Part shown: piece by piece, positions 18,919 through 29,874 of the stretch
How positions within the stretch are numbered: position 1 is the first letter of the stretch
Layout: the number at the start of each line of letters is the position of its first letter
Assembly: GCF_000005505.3 (NCBI RefSeq)
Contig: NC_016134.3
Span: forward strand, 6,882,001-6,946,000
DNA length: 64,000 nt
Source of the DNA: Brachypodium distachyon
Lineage: Eukaryota > Streptophyta > Magnoliopsida > Poales > Poaceae
Reading direction: 5' to 3'
Program-made: the position numbers and the translations under genes
The notes under the pieces: generated by a model
Database searches by the model: none
The model's input: only the letters and a program-made list of their open reading frames with translations
Told to the model about the DNA's origin: nothing

Positions 18919-19215
18919 TTAGTCGGCAAAATGAATGCCATTAGACAGTTGGTCGGCAAAGGGTTGTAGTAGCCTCAACGCATGGTTGGTCGGCAAAAGG
19001 CATGCCATCACACTGACTGTCGGGAAAGGACTATCGGGAAAAGACGGTCGGTCGGGAAAGAAACTGTTGGTCAGGAAAGGTTTCACAATAGCGACAACTA
19101 GTCGGTCGGTAAAGAAATGTTGGTCGGCAAAGGCCTTTGCCGACATGACTTTCGGTGACAGAATAGGTTGGTCGGCAAAACCAGTTCACGACCAACATTC
19201 TGTCACCGAGAGTGG
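18919..19215 (+). repeat. Degenerate GTCGGCAAA / TTTGCCGAC array with terminal hairpin
   Basis: About ten units of GTCGGCAAA(G) or close variants (GTCGGGAAAG, GTCAGGAAAG, GTCGGTAAAG), each preceded by TTG or GG, in about 270 bp. At the right end CGGTGACAGAAT (19153-19164) and ATTCTGTCACCG (19197-19208) form a hairpin that also contains GTTGGTCG and CGACCAAC. Short subterminal repeats of the TTTGCCGA type are typical of CACTA transposon ends, so this may be a CACTA remnant. No CACTA terminus was seen. Confidence 0.6.
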
Positions 19216-20168
19216 TTTGCCCTACCAGCTTGCCTGTCGGGGATTCTATGCAGTGGTGTAGTGGCCGAAAGGTCTCTAATCCTCTGCCATTGAGTTTACT
19301 TAAGTTGTGAGTGAATGATATATGACTCCTTGGGGGTTTATATATATAGACTAGGCGCATGAGGGCGTAATCTATTAGTCCATGACTCATGGTGGGTTAT
19401 GTCATGAGGGGATGGCACATGGTCCATGGTGAACCATATGACCTATCCACACATGCCTTCTCTTTTTGCTTCTAGCACCCTCGTCTTCTATCTTTTATCC
19501 CACATAGCTCCTTTTCTAGGTGCCACGTAGGTTTACCAAGCCTTGTTGGCATGTTGAACCAACAAATGTTGCCCCAAAAAATATCAACACATGTAGTGTT
19601 AACCCAAGATAAACTGAAAATATATTTCAAAATGAATCTACTAATCTTCATTTGATATCTTAGTTATTGTTATTTTGTTATAAGATTGGAAAATTTGATG
19701 GTCAACAAAAGTTATATGCTCCACATTTTGGAACGAAGGGAGTATATTCAAGAGGTATGAAAAATTGCATAACTCCGTGGAGAAAGGATGTTTAGAAAAA
19801 AAGTTTGTAAACTTCCCTGCCCACCGAAGGTACATCACTTTATGTGGCATCTTTGCAAAAACTCTCATCAGATGAGTGTTAATATCGAGTGAGTGGGCAT
19901 TGAACTGGACACTAGAACTGTGGTTTGTTAGGGTTATTTGAGGATGTGCATGACCTTTTCCTCACTTGTCGAAAAGTAAGAGTGTTGTAGAGATTTGGAG
20001 TTAGAGGATATTCGGTTGCTCCTTGCCGCTTGTCCGTCAGCTATGGAGCTGTGTTCAACAAGAGATGAAGCAAGAGGATGCAATCCTGGCTGTTGCTGTG
20101 TTGTGGTGCTGGTGAACGAAGATACTTTATGTTTTCTGTCAATGAGTTTCAGTTCTTAGGAAAACACT
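19216..20168. other. Intergenic; no gene seen
   Basis: AT-rich anonymous sequence. A GAACGAAGGGAGTA near 19732 resembles the end of a Stowaway MITE without a visible partner end. Confidence 0.5.
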
Positions 20169-20690
20169 TTGCTTTTGAGTGGCAGATGTTTTTTTGTCAA
20201 ACAGAAGAATCCTTATCCCAACCTGGTTGAGACATGGAAACGGAGACCAGATGATTTCATCAAGATTAATGTCGATAGTGCCTTTGATGGGACCACTACA
20301 CGTGGCGGCTGGTGTTGCCTTGCTAGAGATTCAGATGGCGGCATTGTGTCTTCGGATCGCCTTGCTTCACAGGCCCCGCAGAGAGAAGCTGAAGCTCTTA
20401 TTCATGTCATTCTCTATGCGGAACCGCTGGGAATGGGAAGGATAATCCTAGAGACAGATCGCCAAACCTTCCAGCGTGCAGTGATGTCATCAACCTTAGA
20501 TGCCTCATCTTTGGGTGCTATGTTTAGGGTGGTGAAATGCCTCCATTTTGTGAGTTCTGTAGAGTTCAAAGTCTCATTTCCAAGCGCATGTGTAATAAAC
20601 TAGCCCATGTGCTAGCGGCGTTTGGCTCCGGTCGGGATCACGTCGAACATGCTCTATGGCATGACTACTGACTTGTACCCTAGTGATGTA
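20169..20690 (+). pseudogene. LINE-type RNase H (RVT_3) fragment
   Basis: A frame of about 140 codons shows the RVT_3 pattern of plant non-LTR retroelements: a W with KINVDSAFDG, then LARDSDGGIV, EAEALIHVILYA and LETDRQTF. The typical ending (CNKLAHVLAAFGSG) is encoded at about 20590-20632, but in another frame after a stop, so at least one frameshift separates it. No reverse transcriptase or endonuclease is present nearby. It is a dead 3'-end fragment of a LINE, or less likely a decayed host RNase H-like gene. Confidence 0.7.
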
Positions 20691-21429
20691 ATCCGTCTGG
20701 CAACCCTTGCCAATCCGTTTAGCAACCCTTGCCGAGTTTGCAAGTTAATGAACATGCTTTTCCTAAGAAAAAATTGGGTAGCTCCAACACCAACTTCGTA
20801 TCCATATTAAAATGTAGAACAAATATGAAAAATATCGTTCAAGATGTATGAATTCAGCCATCTTCTTTTTTACCTTATTCAAATTTTCAGGCTACATTAG
20901 GACAACACCTTTTATATGTTGCAAAAAAAAGAACACGGCCTCTAGCGAACGTGCCCATAACCTCAACCGGTCTTGTTTGAATTTCTCCCGCATCAGCCCC
21001 CGGAGGAGAGGCTGGACGAAATCAGGTCTGGTTAAGTTCATCCCATCCCGATTTCGTCAACTGCAGGACCCTTGACGCCGCCGCCTGAGGAGCACGACTC
21101 ACCCGTTACCTCGGACTCCTCCCCTCTCCTGTTGTTTTCAGGCACCTGGTATACCCCACCTGAAGCCCTCAATCCGGACTGGTTGTACTGATTGATCTTG
21201 TTGGTGAGGAACGTGGAGGGGGCCGTGCCCTGCCTTTTTTTAGAATACCTGTAATTTTATTCAAATTCGACATCCATTGCTGCTACAATGATTTAGATAA
21301 AAACTCCAAAAAAAACGTACAAAGTAATTAGTATTATAACTTTTTTTTAGAACAATTAGTATTATAACTAGAAATTACATTCAAGTCTTTCAAAAAATCT
21401 TCTCCAACCGCGGAAAAAAATAAATAGAT
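20691..21429. other. Intergenic; no gene seen
   Basis: Anonymous sequence. A duplicated phrase ATTAGTATTATAACT (about 21329 and 21355) flanks a T/A-rich tract. No coding signal is convincing. Confidence 0.5.
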
Positions 21430-21872
21430 TGTACAAGGCTTGTAACTTGATTTGGGGAGTTGGGCTGGCGGTTTGTTTCTTGGGCCTGTCAATCATTGCG
21501 TGGGCCTGGCCGTTGGGAATGCTTCGTTGCGTTACACGGTCCTCAAATCTTGACGTCGCCCGGTCACCTCCTCGTCCCGATCCATCCCGGCCGCCGCCGG
21601 AGCCCTTCCCAGCGCCGCCCCTCTCCCTGCCGGCTCCTGCGCCCTTACCCCTGCGCCGTCCCCCGCCCCCGACGTTCTTCGACATCCCGCCTGCGCCCCT
21701 AGCGCCGGCAACGTCCCCTCCCTTCGCCGCGCCGACCTCCTCCGGCACCACAGCAGCTCCCCGCCGACTGTGGAAGTGACAGAGAGCAGCTCGTCGCAGA
21801 CCTCGTACGGTCGCCGCAGAATCTCGTCGCCTCCTTTCCCGGCGGCCCCCGTGTCACTCCGCACCTGCCCAA
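21430..21872 (+). promoter_or_regulatory. GC-rich probable promoter / 5' UTR exon of the PHD-finger gene
   Basis: A strongly GC-rich island in AT-rich surroundings, with CT-rich strings typical of grass 5' leaders. It ends at CCCAAG before GTGATT, a plausible donor. Both strands have long open frames here only because of the base composition. The next gene on this strand starts about 2 kb downstream and lacks an obvious first exon, so a noncoding first exon here is a reasonable guess. Confidence 0.35.
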
Positions 21873-23330
21873 GGTGATTGCTGCTAGATTAATCTCCGGC
21901 GATTGGTTGCTGGTCAATTGATCACACGTGCTCTGTGATTAGAGCGCTGGTAGTATAGAGTACTATGGTTCTAATTAAACTGTTTAATTACTCTCACATG
22001 TTTGGAAATATTAGGGAAGATGAATGGGATTTTATAGGAGGGAGTCTGTAGGAGATTAGACTTGGGAAATTGATTCATAGTCTCAATCCTTTGTTTGGTA
22101 TTTGATGTGAAGTGAAATACACATAGGAATTAACGAGTAAAGTTGGAAGTTGACAGGGAATTAGCTTAGGAAGGATAACATAAGTTATGAATGGTTGAGA
22201 TCATATCTATCAAAAAATTCCCACCGAATTCCCACCCCTCCCGCTGGTACTAAAATGGCGAGAGTTGCTGAGTTCGTCTCTTAACTCACATGCCCACTCT
22301 CCCTTAAACTCTCACCCCCTCTAACCAAACAAATGATTTAATAGCACACGCCCTTTCAACTCTCAAATCTCTTCAACCAAATGAGCTATCAAGTTTCGAT
22401 TAGTCATGGATTAGGGATTCTGGTGGAGGGGGTGCAGAATTTACGACTTGGAACTAGGGGGGCACGGGACGAAATGGAGACGGAGAGGAGGTGGGTTTTG
22501 CAAAAAAGAAAAAACGGTCCGTCAAGTGATCCCTGGGTTCTGATGAGTGGGCCCGGCCCAGGCTATCAGAATACGAGAGACCATACCGTATGAGGATCGT
22601 ATGTGGGCGTATAATGCAAGTTCAGGGAGCCAGAAGGGTGGATTGCGAGTAGGGAGGACCAAATCGGACAGCGCCTACAAGTTCAAAGGCACGGATGCAT
22701 TTCACTCAAATATGAATGTGTATGGGCTACTTTGGTATTTTGCATCAATTTTTATGCTTTAGAGTTCTGCTGACCTTAATTTTCTTCCGTCCTCTGCCCA
22801 TGGTAAGGACGCTCTGACATGCTTGGGCTGGTTGATTTCACTTTGATCTAAGTTTTTGCGTCTTTTGCTGTGAGCATGCAAATTGTAATCAAACAATTTT
22901 GGGCCAAAACCGCTGCCCATCCAGTTGTTGCAAGTGCGTCCGTTAGTTTTTTGAAATGCTTACTCCAGTTGAGGATTCTGTTTCCGTACATCCATTTGTG
23001 TTGGTTGTTGTTGCAGGATAGGACCTGAGGCGCATCCTCCTATCTATGTTAGCTTACTGAGCATATAATTGTAACTTTTCCAGGACATGTAGTTTTGGGA
23101 GCACTTGTTTTGTCAGCAACAATTCCTTGCTCTTTAAGTAAAAAATAAATGGTTCCATAGCACGGCGTTTTGTTCAGAAGCTAAGTTAGTTCATGGAAGA
23201 AGTGCAAACTAAGAGCATCCACATTCTAGCATTTGGAAATTAAACGCTAGGATTGACACATCAGCTTTCCCTGTCCATTCACCTCTCTAGATTTTCGCAG
23301 CATCCTTTAGCACCACCTGATCTTCTGAAG
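21873..23330 (+). other. Probable 5' intron or intergenic; nothing firm
   Basis: No protein similarity recognised. A TTGTTGCAG acceptor-like site near 23008-23017 could precede a small untranslated exon. Confidence 0.35.
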
Positions 23331-23800
23331 AAGCGTAACCTTATCTGTAAACCTGAACCAGGGTCATGTAATGCATGCTGAGCTCCTGCTTGTCTTTTGT
23401 GCATCTTAACTGTTCTTCATTTCTTCTGAAGTCAGAAGTAAAGCAGGCCGACACTCGTTCATTAGGTGAGAAAAGCGGCTCTTTTAGTTCAAAGTCATTA
23501 AATTGAAAGAGGCACAGCTTGGAACACTGCGATAACAATATTTCATGTATTTCTGAGCTTAAGGCACCTTCAATGTGTCTGTAAGGAAGGAAAGAGAGAA
23601 TAGAACTTCCATCTTCTAGATGCTTGCATGATAAGGTCGTATGCACTGACAATGGTATCAATAACTATAACCATGCTGTTGAAGAAAGTCATTCTTGTAA
23701 AAGGCAGCCTATTACGGACATTAAAATGAATGTGTTGATGGAAAACTGGTGGCCTGAACTTACCAAAAGCTGGTAACTCATGTAATTCATCTGATGTTGC
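23331..23800 (+). pseudogene. Decayed upstream exon of the AIPP2-like PHD gene
   Basis: Plus-strand fragments resemble the Cys-rich, Ser-rich N-terminal region of AIPP2-type proteins but are split by stops and frame changes. A Cys cluster reading CKPEPGSCNAC, then a stop, is followed by APACLLC (about 23342-23400). Further on are CISELKAPSMC (about 23545-23580) and a clean stretch of about 60 codons at 23590-23775 containing RCLHDKVVCTDNGINNYNHA and ending in TGGTAA. It lies just upstream of the first usable exon of the gene. It is read as an exon under decay; noncoding is the alternative. Confidence 0.45.
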
Positions 23801-23890
23801 ATCCACTCCTTTAAATAGAAAGACAGAATAAAAAAATCACACACAAACTCCAAACAGTGGTTTGAGAAAGCTTGCCCTCATTTTGCACAG

Positions 23891-26800
23891 ATGGTTGTTG
23901 AAACCTTTGCTGGTAATGAGGACTTTCTCTGGATAGGAAAGAAAAGTGATACTAGGAAAAGCAAGCAAGGTGCATTTCATTTGAAACATGATGGTGTTGG
24001 TAATGATCCCAGAGGCCAGAGTGTCTCAGCAAGTGAAGCATGTGAAAACTCAAATTCATTGAAAAATGCTTCTAATGTGCAAGCAGTTGCTGTGGATAAG
24101 ACTACTGCTGAGGGTAGAAATTCTCAAGGAATCATGGATGATGTGAGGATTCGAGTTCTTAAATTTCGTTTGTTCCAGCTTGTTTGTGTCATCTGCATGC
24201 ACATATTTTATCAATGCAAAGTATGTCCAATATTTTACTTTCCTTTTCTGTGCATTTGGTGTGTTACGGCGATCATCTCATACATTGAATCGTTGGTATA
24301 TCGGCATGTCAATCCAAACATGATACACACTCCTTCTGTTGCAAAATGCAGCGCGTGTTTGACTCTCTGGTTATGAACTTTGGCCATAATTTTCTTGTAT
24401 AATATTTTATTGATGGTTACAAAATCATTACACAAGAAACTCTTTTCTTTTATGGAATTGTAGTTGTATACCATAAGTTTTGGGGAAACTAAATTTGTTA
24501 ACATGGTTTCATTGTGCAGCGGGTTTCTAATTTACAAATGAATACCATGTCATCTGACGATGAGAGTGCCGAAGAAGTTGAGGATGTAAGTTGAAAAGTT
24601 TTATTTCTATTGTATTCCTTATCGCTTGCTCTACCTCAGAATCTTGCATGTAAGATGCACCAAGGGTTTTTGCTCCTGTCTTTGATTAAATTTTGCTCCT
24701 AGTTTTTAGTTACCTGATTTTTTAAATCTATTTAAATGAAAATAGGTAAAAGTTTGTGACATATGTGGGGATGTTGGTGAAGAGGAGAAGCTCGCCGTTT
24801 GCAATAGATGTAATGATGGTGCTGAGCATATGTAAGATTTATTTGTTCCATATTTTTTTGAAACCACACATATTTGGTTTCTGGACGGCATACAGTGATG
24901 GTTGAGTTATACTTTAATGTCATGGCCTGTAAAATTGTCAACTGCAACCCTAACAACTGCTACTGCTTGTACTGCGAATCCTACACGAGTAATTAGCTTG
25001 TCAATGTACCTGACAAAATAAAAACTGATTTATTCAGTATTTTTTCCATAATATGTTTGACAAGATGATGATGTTATTCTGCTTAAGGTTCTTTTTTTTC
25101 CTTCACTTCAGCTACTGTATGCGGGTGATGATGGAAGAGGTTCCAGAGGGGGAGTGGTTTTGCGAAGACTGCCAAACTGAAGTAGAATTTGAAAAGAATA
25201 AGAAGACATCAGAAAAAACTCAAGTGAAGGTTGGCACTTCAAAGGAAGAGTCCATTGAAGGGAAAATCAGTGAACCGGCCAATGCTGGCCAGAGCAGAAG
25301 TCCTTCTGAGAATGAAATGACCGTTGACAATGCTGGCAAGAATGAGCGGAACAAAGCAAATAAAGACGTTTGTATGGTTGCTAAGAGGAAGGAAGAAGAA
25401 GCAGGAGTTACTTCCGTGGCTATACAAAATGTTTCTGAACCTGGTGGTTTATCGATAGTGCCTGACTCCAGTAAAAGAATGCCTCTGTCACGCGCGAGCT
25501 CATCCAGGTTTGATGGGGGCAAAGGAAAGCAACCCACTCCTCAAATACCAACCTTACTGGCATCCAGTGCTGCCAAGAATCAAGCACCACCACTTATCGG
25601 TAAACTTTTTATATTGTTAGTTTAAATTGAGAGGCTTTACCTACAATCTATAATGTTCAATTTAGTTACTAGCACTACTTTTGCAAGGGTTTGCCCTACA
25701 AACCTGCAATCTGTAGGAACTTTACTTATCAAGGTTTGATGCAGGTCAACTCTCCAAGTCCAGTTCTTTCAACAACTCCAAGGTGCCCAAGGTGAAACAA
25801 CTAATGAATGAAATTCCTCAGAAACCCAAAACTTTGAAGGATCTTTTGTCCTGTAATATGAAAAAAGAGGGGCCAACGAGCTTCTCTACTAAGTCAGCAT
25901 CATTCAAAAAGCCCAAGCCTCGTGAGCCAGCAAATAAGGCAGAGTCGTCCATCTTACCACCTGCAGAGGTGCCAATATTGATGAATTCACCAGTGAGCCG
26001 AAATGTAAATAACGATAGTGGCACTTCTATATTAGGATGCCCCTCCATTACTGGATCAGTGGTTCCAGTTCAATCAAAAACAGAATCTGCAGCTCAGTGT
26101 CTTACTACAGGAAATAACATGGCCGACTCTAGTGATTTAGGCCGTGAACAGGGTGCTAGAAACTCGCATGGTAATGTATTCTTTTCCAGTTGCATCATAA
26201 TTTTATTCCATGGTAAGTCATGTATTTATTAAGGGAATGAACTGCAGAATATAACTCTACTTTGGTTTTGCAGAGAACAGTGAACTTAATAAGTCACTTT
26301 TAACAAATGCACATGCCAGTATAACATCAACGAGTGCTGACAGGAGCTCTGGTATTCTTAGTTCTGGTGCACGGAGGGATGTAAGCCGGAACTCAGGTGC
26401 TTCCCATCGAAATGATAAAATAAAGAACCCATCTGGTTTGAGACCAGGTGCTTCTAGCAGCAGTCGCACAATTCGTTGTCAACGGTGCAATGAACTGGGC
26501 CATTCTACACAATTTTGTGCTGTTGACAAACTTAGTTTGTCTGGAATAAAACCTTCAAGTGAGTGCAACATGAAGGATTCCTCTGTCAAAAGGAATAAAA
26601 CATCTGAAGCTGGAAATGATTTGGTAGCTACTGAGAAAGCTACCTCAAGATTAGCAGATCAATCGGAGCACATCCTGAAATGTGATGCTTATCATGATCC
26701 ATTATGTAAGCCTAAAGATATTTTATCTACCTCCTTTAGTCATGTGCAGAAGCCCTCCATTTTATATTTGCAAACTAATGAGCAAGATCTGAGAAACAGT

Positions 26801-29370
26801 TTGTCTACTCCTATCACCGCAGCTTCCACAGATAATAGCAACCTGAAATTCAGTCAAGCTGTACCGGCCATGACAGGAAGATCTGTTCACAGCAGTTCTA
26901 CTATGTCAAGTGATTCGGTGGACAAATCAATTCAAGGCTTTTCTCCTGTTGATACAACAATAGTTTCAACTGTTCCAGAGTTGGATTACATTTGGCAGTA
27001 CGAATATCTTCCTTTCCTCGAGCATGTGCCTAATTATTTTCTTATTTTAGATTAAATGTTATCATACATGCTGTTATCATGAACTACGAATCGTGCATGG
27101 TTTTGTCAGGCTGTCATGCATATTCGTACTTTCTCATCTCATTACCATCTTTGTTGAAATCGCTTGTTTGTTTTATAGAGTTGTTTCCCTTATATACATT
27201 TAAACCTCTAATATGAACAGGGGTGACTTTGAGCTGTGGAGGACAGGAAGATCACCTGAGCTATGTGATGGTTTTCAAGCTCACTTATCATGTTCTGCTT
27301 CACCAAAAGTGCTAGAAGTAGCAAAGAAATTTCCTTCCAAAGTCCAGCTTGAGGAACTTCCTCGTCAATGTTCATGGCCCACACAGTTCCAGGAAAATGG
27401 ACCGACATATGACAATATTGGTGTTTTCTTCTTCGCTAGAGATACTCAGAGGTATGTTCTTTGCAATTTTTCTTGCTCATATTTGCTGTAGTTACCCACA
27501 TAGCATTGAAATTTAAACATCTACTCCCTCCGTCCCATATTAAGTGACTTTCTATTACATGTATCTAGGCACTTTTTAGACATAGATACATCCCAATTTG
27601 GACAAATTTGAGTCACTTAATATGGGACGGAGGGAGTAACTGAAATTGTTATTTATTTTCTGCAGCTATCAAAATCATTACAGTAAGTTGGTTCAAAATA
27701 TGCTTGACAAGGATTTGGCACTCAGAGGAAATATTGAAACAGCTGAATTGCTTATATTCCCTTCCAACATCCTGACAAAGAACTCCCAAAGTAACAAATC
27801 TTCCACCAATTCAAGTGATATTTTTATCTATCATAACTTTTTGTGCGTGGATCTTATTCTTCTTTACTCTGCTTCAGGATGGAACATGTTGTATTTTCTA
27901 TGGGGTGTGTTTAGAGTTAAAAGAAAAGATCACTGGAACATTCGATCTGATGTACCGATAAGTACAGGTCGGCATAATATGAATGATAATCCGCTGGCCG
28001 TGGATCTGCACCCCTCTTCTTTGACATCTAGCTGTTCATCATCTGGAGACCAAAATAATGGTGCTGAACCAGACTGCAATTTGGTTAAGCCAGCTACTTG
28101 TGCAGACCATCAATGTCTCCACCCTTCAGAAGCTAATTATCAGGTGTGTTCAAACGGACGTAACTCTTTGTGTCAGCCTGTGGATGGAAGAGATTTAACA
28201 AATAACAGGAGTACACTTGATTGTTCAGGTGCTCCGGCAAGAAAACACCAGGCGAGTGCTTATAGCTTGCTTTTTGACTGTTTTATCCCACTAATATATG
28301 TTGTCTTTCTATTATTTGCATTGTTATCATTTCTCGATTCTCTGGGTGTTCTCCTTGATGCATTCGATTCAATTTGGCAAAACTATCGATATGTGTCTGC
28401 CCATGTTGTTGCTCTTACTCAACATCTAAGTATATGCATAATGGTCCAGATGGTTGCTCTTCTCAGCATCTGAATATACCAATTATCTATATATGTGCAG
28501 AAACTTGCATATCAAGAGTCTCAAAACAAAATTATAGGGTCTTCTGGTGGTTATGCTGGTGGAGAATTTTTTGATGTGAATAAAGTGCCTGTAACTTGCT
28601 CTATCCCCTTCGTCCATGAAGAAGGTAAATACATTATTTCCCCATCTCAGTTGTGATCTATTATTTACGAACTTGACTTTTTTTAAGCTTTTACTCTAAT
28701 TTACCTTTTTAACGAACTAGGTATTCTAATTTATTTTGTTAACGAACCAGGTAATGGCAACGCCGATGTCAACCTTCACAAGGCAGACACCCTGACCTAT
28801 GTAGACCATGAAAATACTATTGAAGCGAACTCTGGCCCAGTGGTCCCTGTTATGCATGCATCAGGTAGTGCACAGAAAAGAAATGTTGAAATGGCTGACT
28901 GGACCAATGGAGTCAACGAATCACTCGAGCATAAGAAAATTAAATTGGATAATGTATCATCCACTGCGGACTCTAGTGTAAGTGAGAATATCGGAGATGG
29001 AAGGTTATCATCCAAAATACATCCTTTGACAACTTCATCTGTGGATGATTGCATCGACAATAAGGCAATGGCAGGAACCTGCAGGAGTAATGGAAAGTGC
29101 ATATTTCCGCTAGATCTAAATGTGGTGGATGATCCAGTGCCTGGAAACATTGGAACTATTATGTCTTCGGATGGTGAGGATTTGCCCAAACACGATGCGC
29201 GAGATCTTAAGCTAGAACTGGGGGACAACACATCTCCTGTAAACCCCATGTTTCCGTTCCTCTCTCCCATGGTTGAAGAGAAGCAGAATATGGGGGACAC
29301 ATCGCCTACTGATGCATCAGCGGCCCTTTCACTCTCACTTGCGTTCCCAGAATCGAAGGAACAAGCGTAA
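23891..29370 (+). CDS. AIPP2/PAIPP2-type PHD-finger protein, 1171 aa model
   Basis: Nuclear chromatin reader. The Arabidopsis relatives AIPP2 and PAIPP2 bind unmodified H3K4 and act with BAH proteins and CPL2 in gene silencing. Exons: 23891-24142, 24520-24585, 24746-24831, 25112-25599, 25745-26170, 26274-26997, 27221-27451, 27666-27790, 27878-28251, 28501-28624 and 28751-29370. They total 3516 nt in phase, stop TAA. The PHD finger lies at about residues 108-160 (CDICGDVGEEEKLAVCNRC, then HIYCMRV and WFCEDC). A CCHC knuckle CQRCNELGHSTQFC lies near 507. The family's conserved domain is at about 675-815 (DYIWQGDFELWRTGR, VFFFARDTQSYQNHY, LIFPSN, RWNMLYFLWGVFR). An EAR-like LDLN lies near 1087 and LSLSLAFP at the C-terminus. 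Intron 9 starts GC. Family members usually have a longer N-terminus; here the expected exon is decayed, so the start at 23891 is uncertain. Confidence 0.85.
27534..27636. mobile_element. Stowaway MITE, 103 bp, in an intron of the PHD gene
   Basis: Perfect-looking ends CTCCCTCCGTCCCATATTAA and its inverse, flanked by TA on both sides (27532-27533 and 27637-27638). Nonautonomous Tc1/mariner derivative. Confidence 0.95.
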
Positions 29371-29874
29371 AGTGCAATCAGAGTCGCAGAGACAGTTGCC
29401 TGAGAGGAGCAGTACTGTCAAATCATCTTCGATTTGGGAGTGATATGATGATGGCTGGTTGCACTTGCAATCCTGATGTCTGGTGGTAGCATCTACCAAG
29501 TTCACAAGAAGTTGCCGAACACAACTGTCTTGCCAATTTTCAAACAGGCGGATCTTTGAAATTTCATTTTGATGCCCCACATCTAGAGTATCGAACCGTG
29601 AAGAACTTGAGAATGCAGAACATGGCTTGTTTTGGTTCATGGAAAAGTGAGCTGCACTCCTGAACATAGAACTGGATCTGAGTGGAGGTTCAGACTCTGC
29701 ATTTTAAATCTCATGTTAGTTTTTGTCTTAAGCTGGCAGCCGTCCAAACATTGCATTCTTACTGTGCTGGGGAGGGGTGGAGGTCGGTGAGGTGAAGGAA
29801 GTGAAATTCTGGGATTATGTGATTAAATAACAAAAAAAAACTACCACATCGATGATGACACTATCACATAACGG
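29371..29874 (+). other. 3' UTR of the PHD gene
   Basis: Noncoding sequence directly after the stop. There is no neighbouring gene before the antisense Copia remnant, which begins about 0.5 kb downstream. Confidence 0.55.

Noticed and set aside
18919..19215. CRISPR-like array
   Set aside because: Units are irregular, spacers are short and unequal, and the window is a plant nuclear genome.
21368..21917. Long open frames on both strands in the GC-rich island
   Set aside because: Low-complexity Pro/Gly/Arg/Ala products with no domain, open in several frames at once because of base composition.
23341..23806. Minus-strand frames of 106 and 78 codons
   Set aside because: The plus strand of the same segment shows fragments of the PHD gene family, so the minus frames are shadows.
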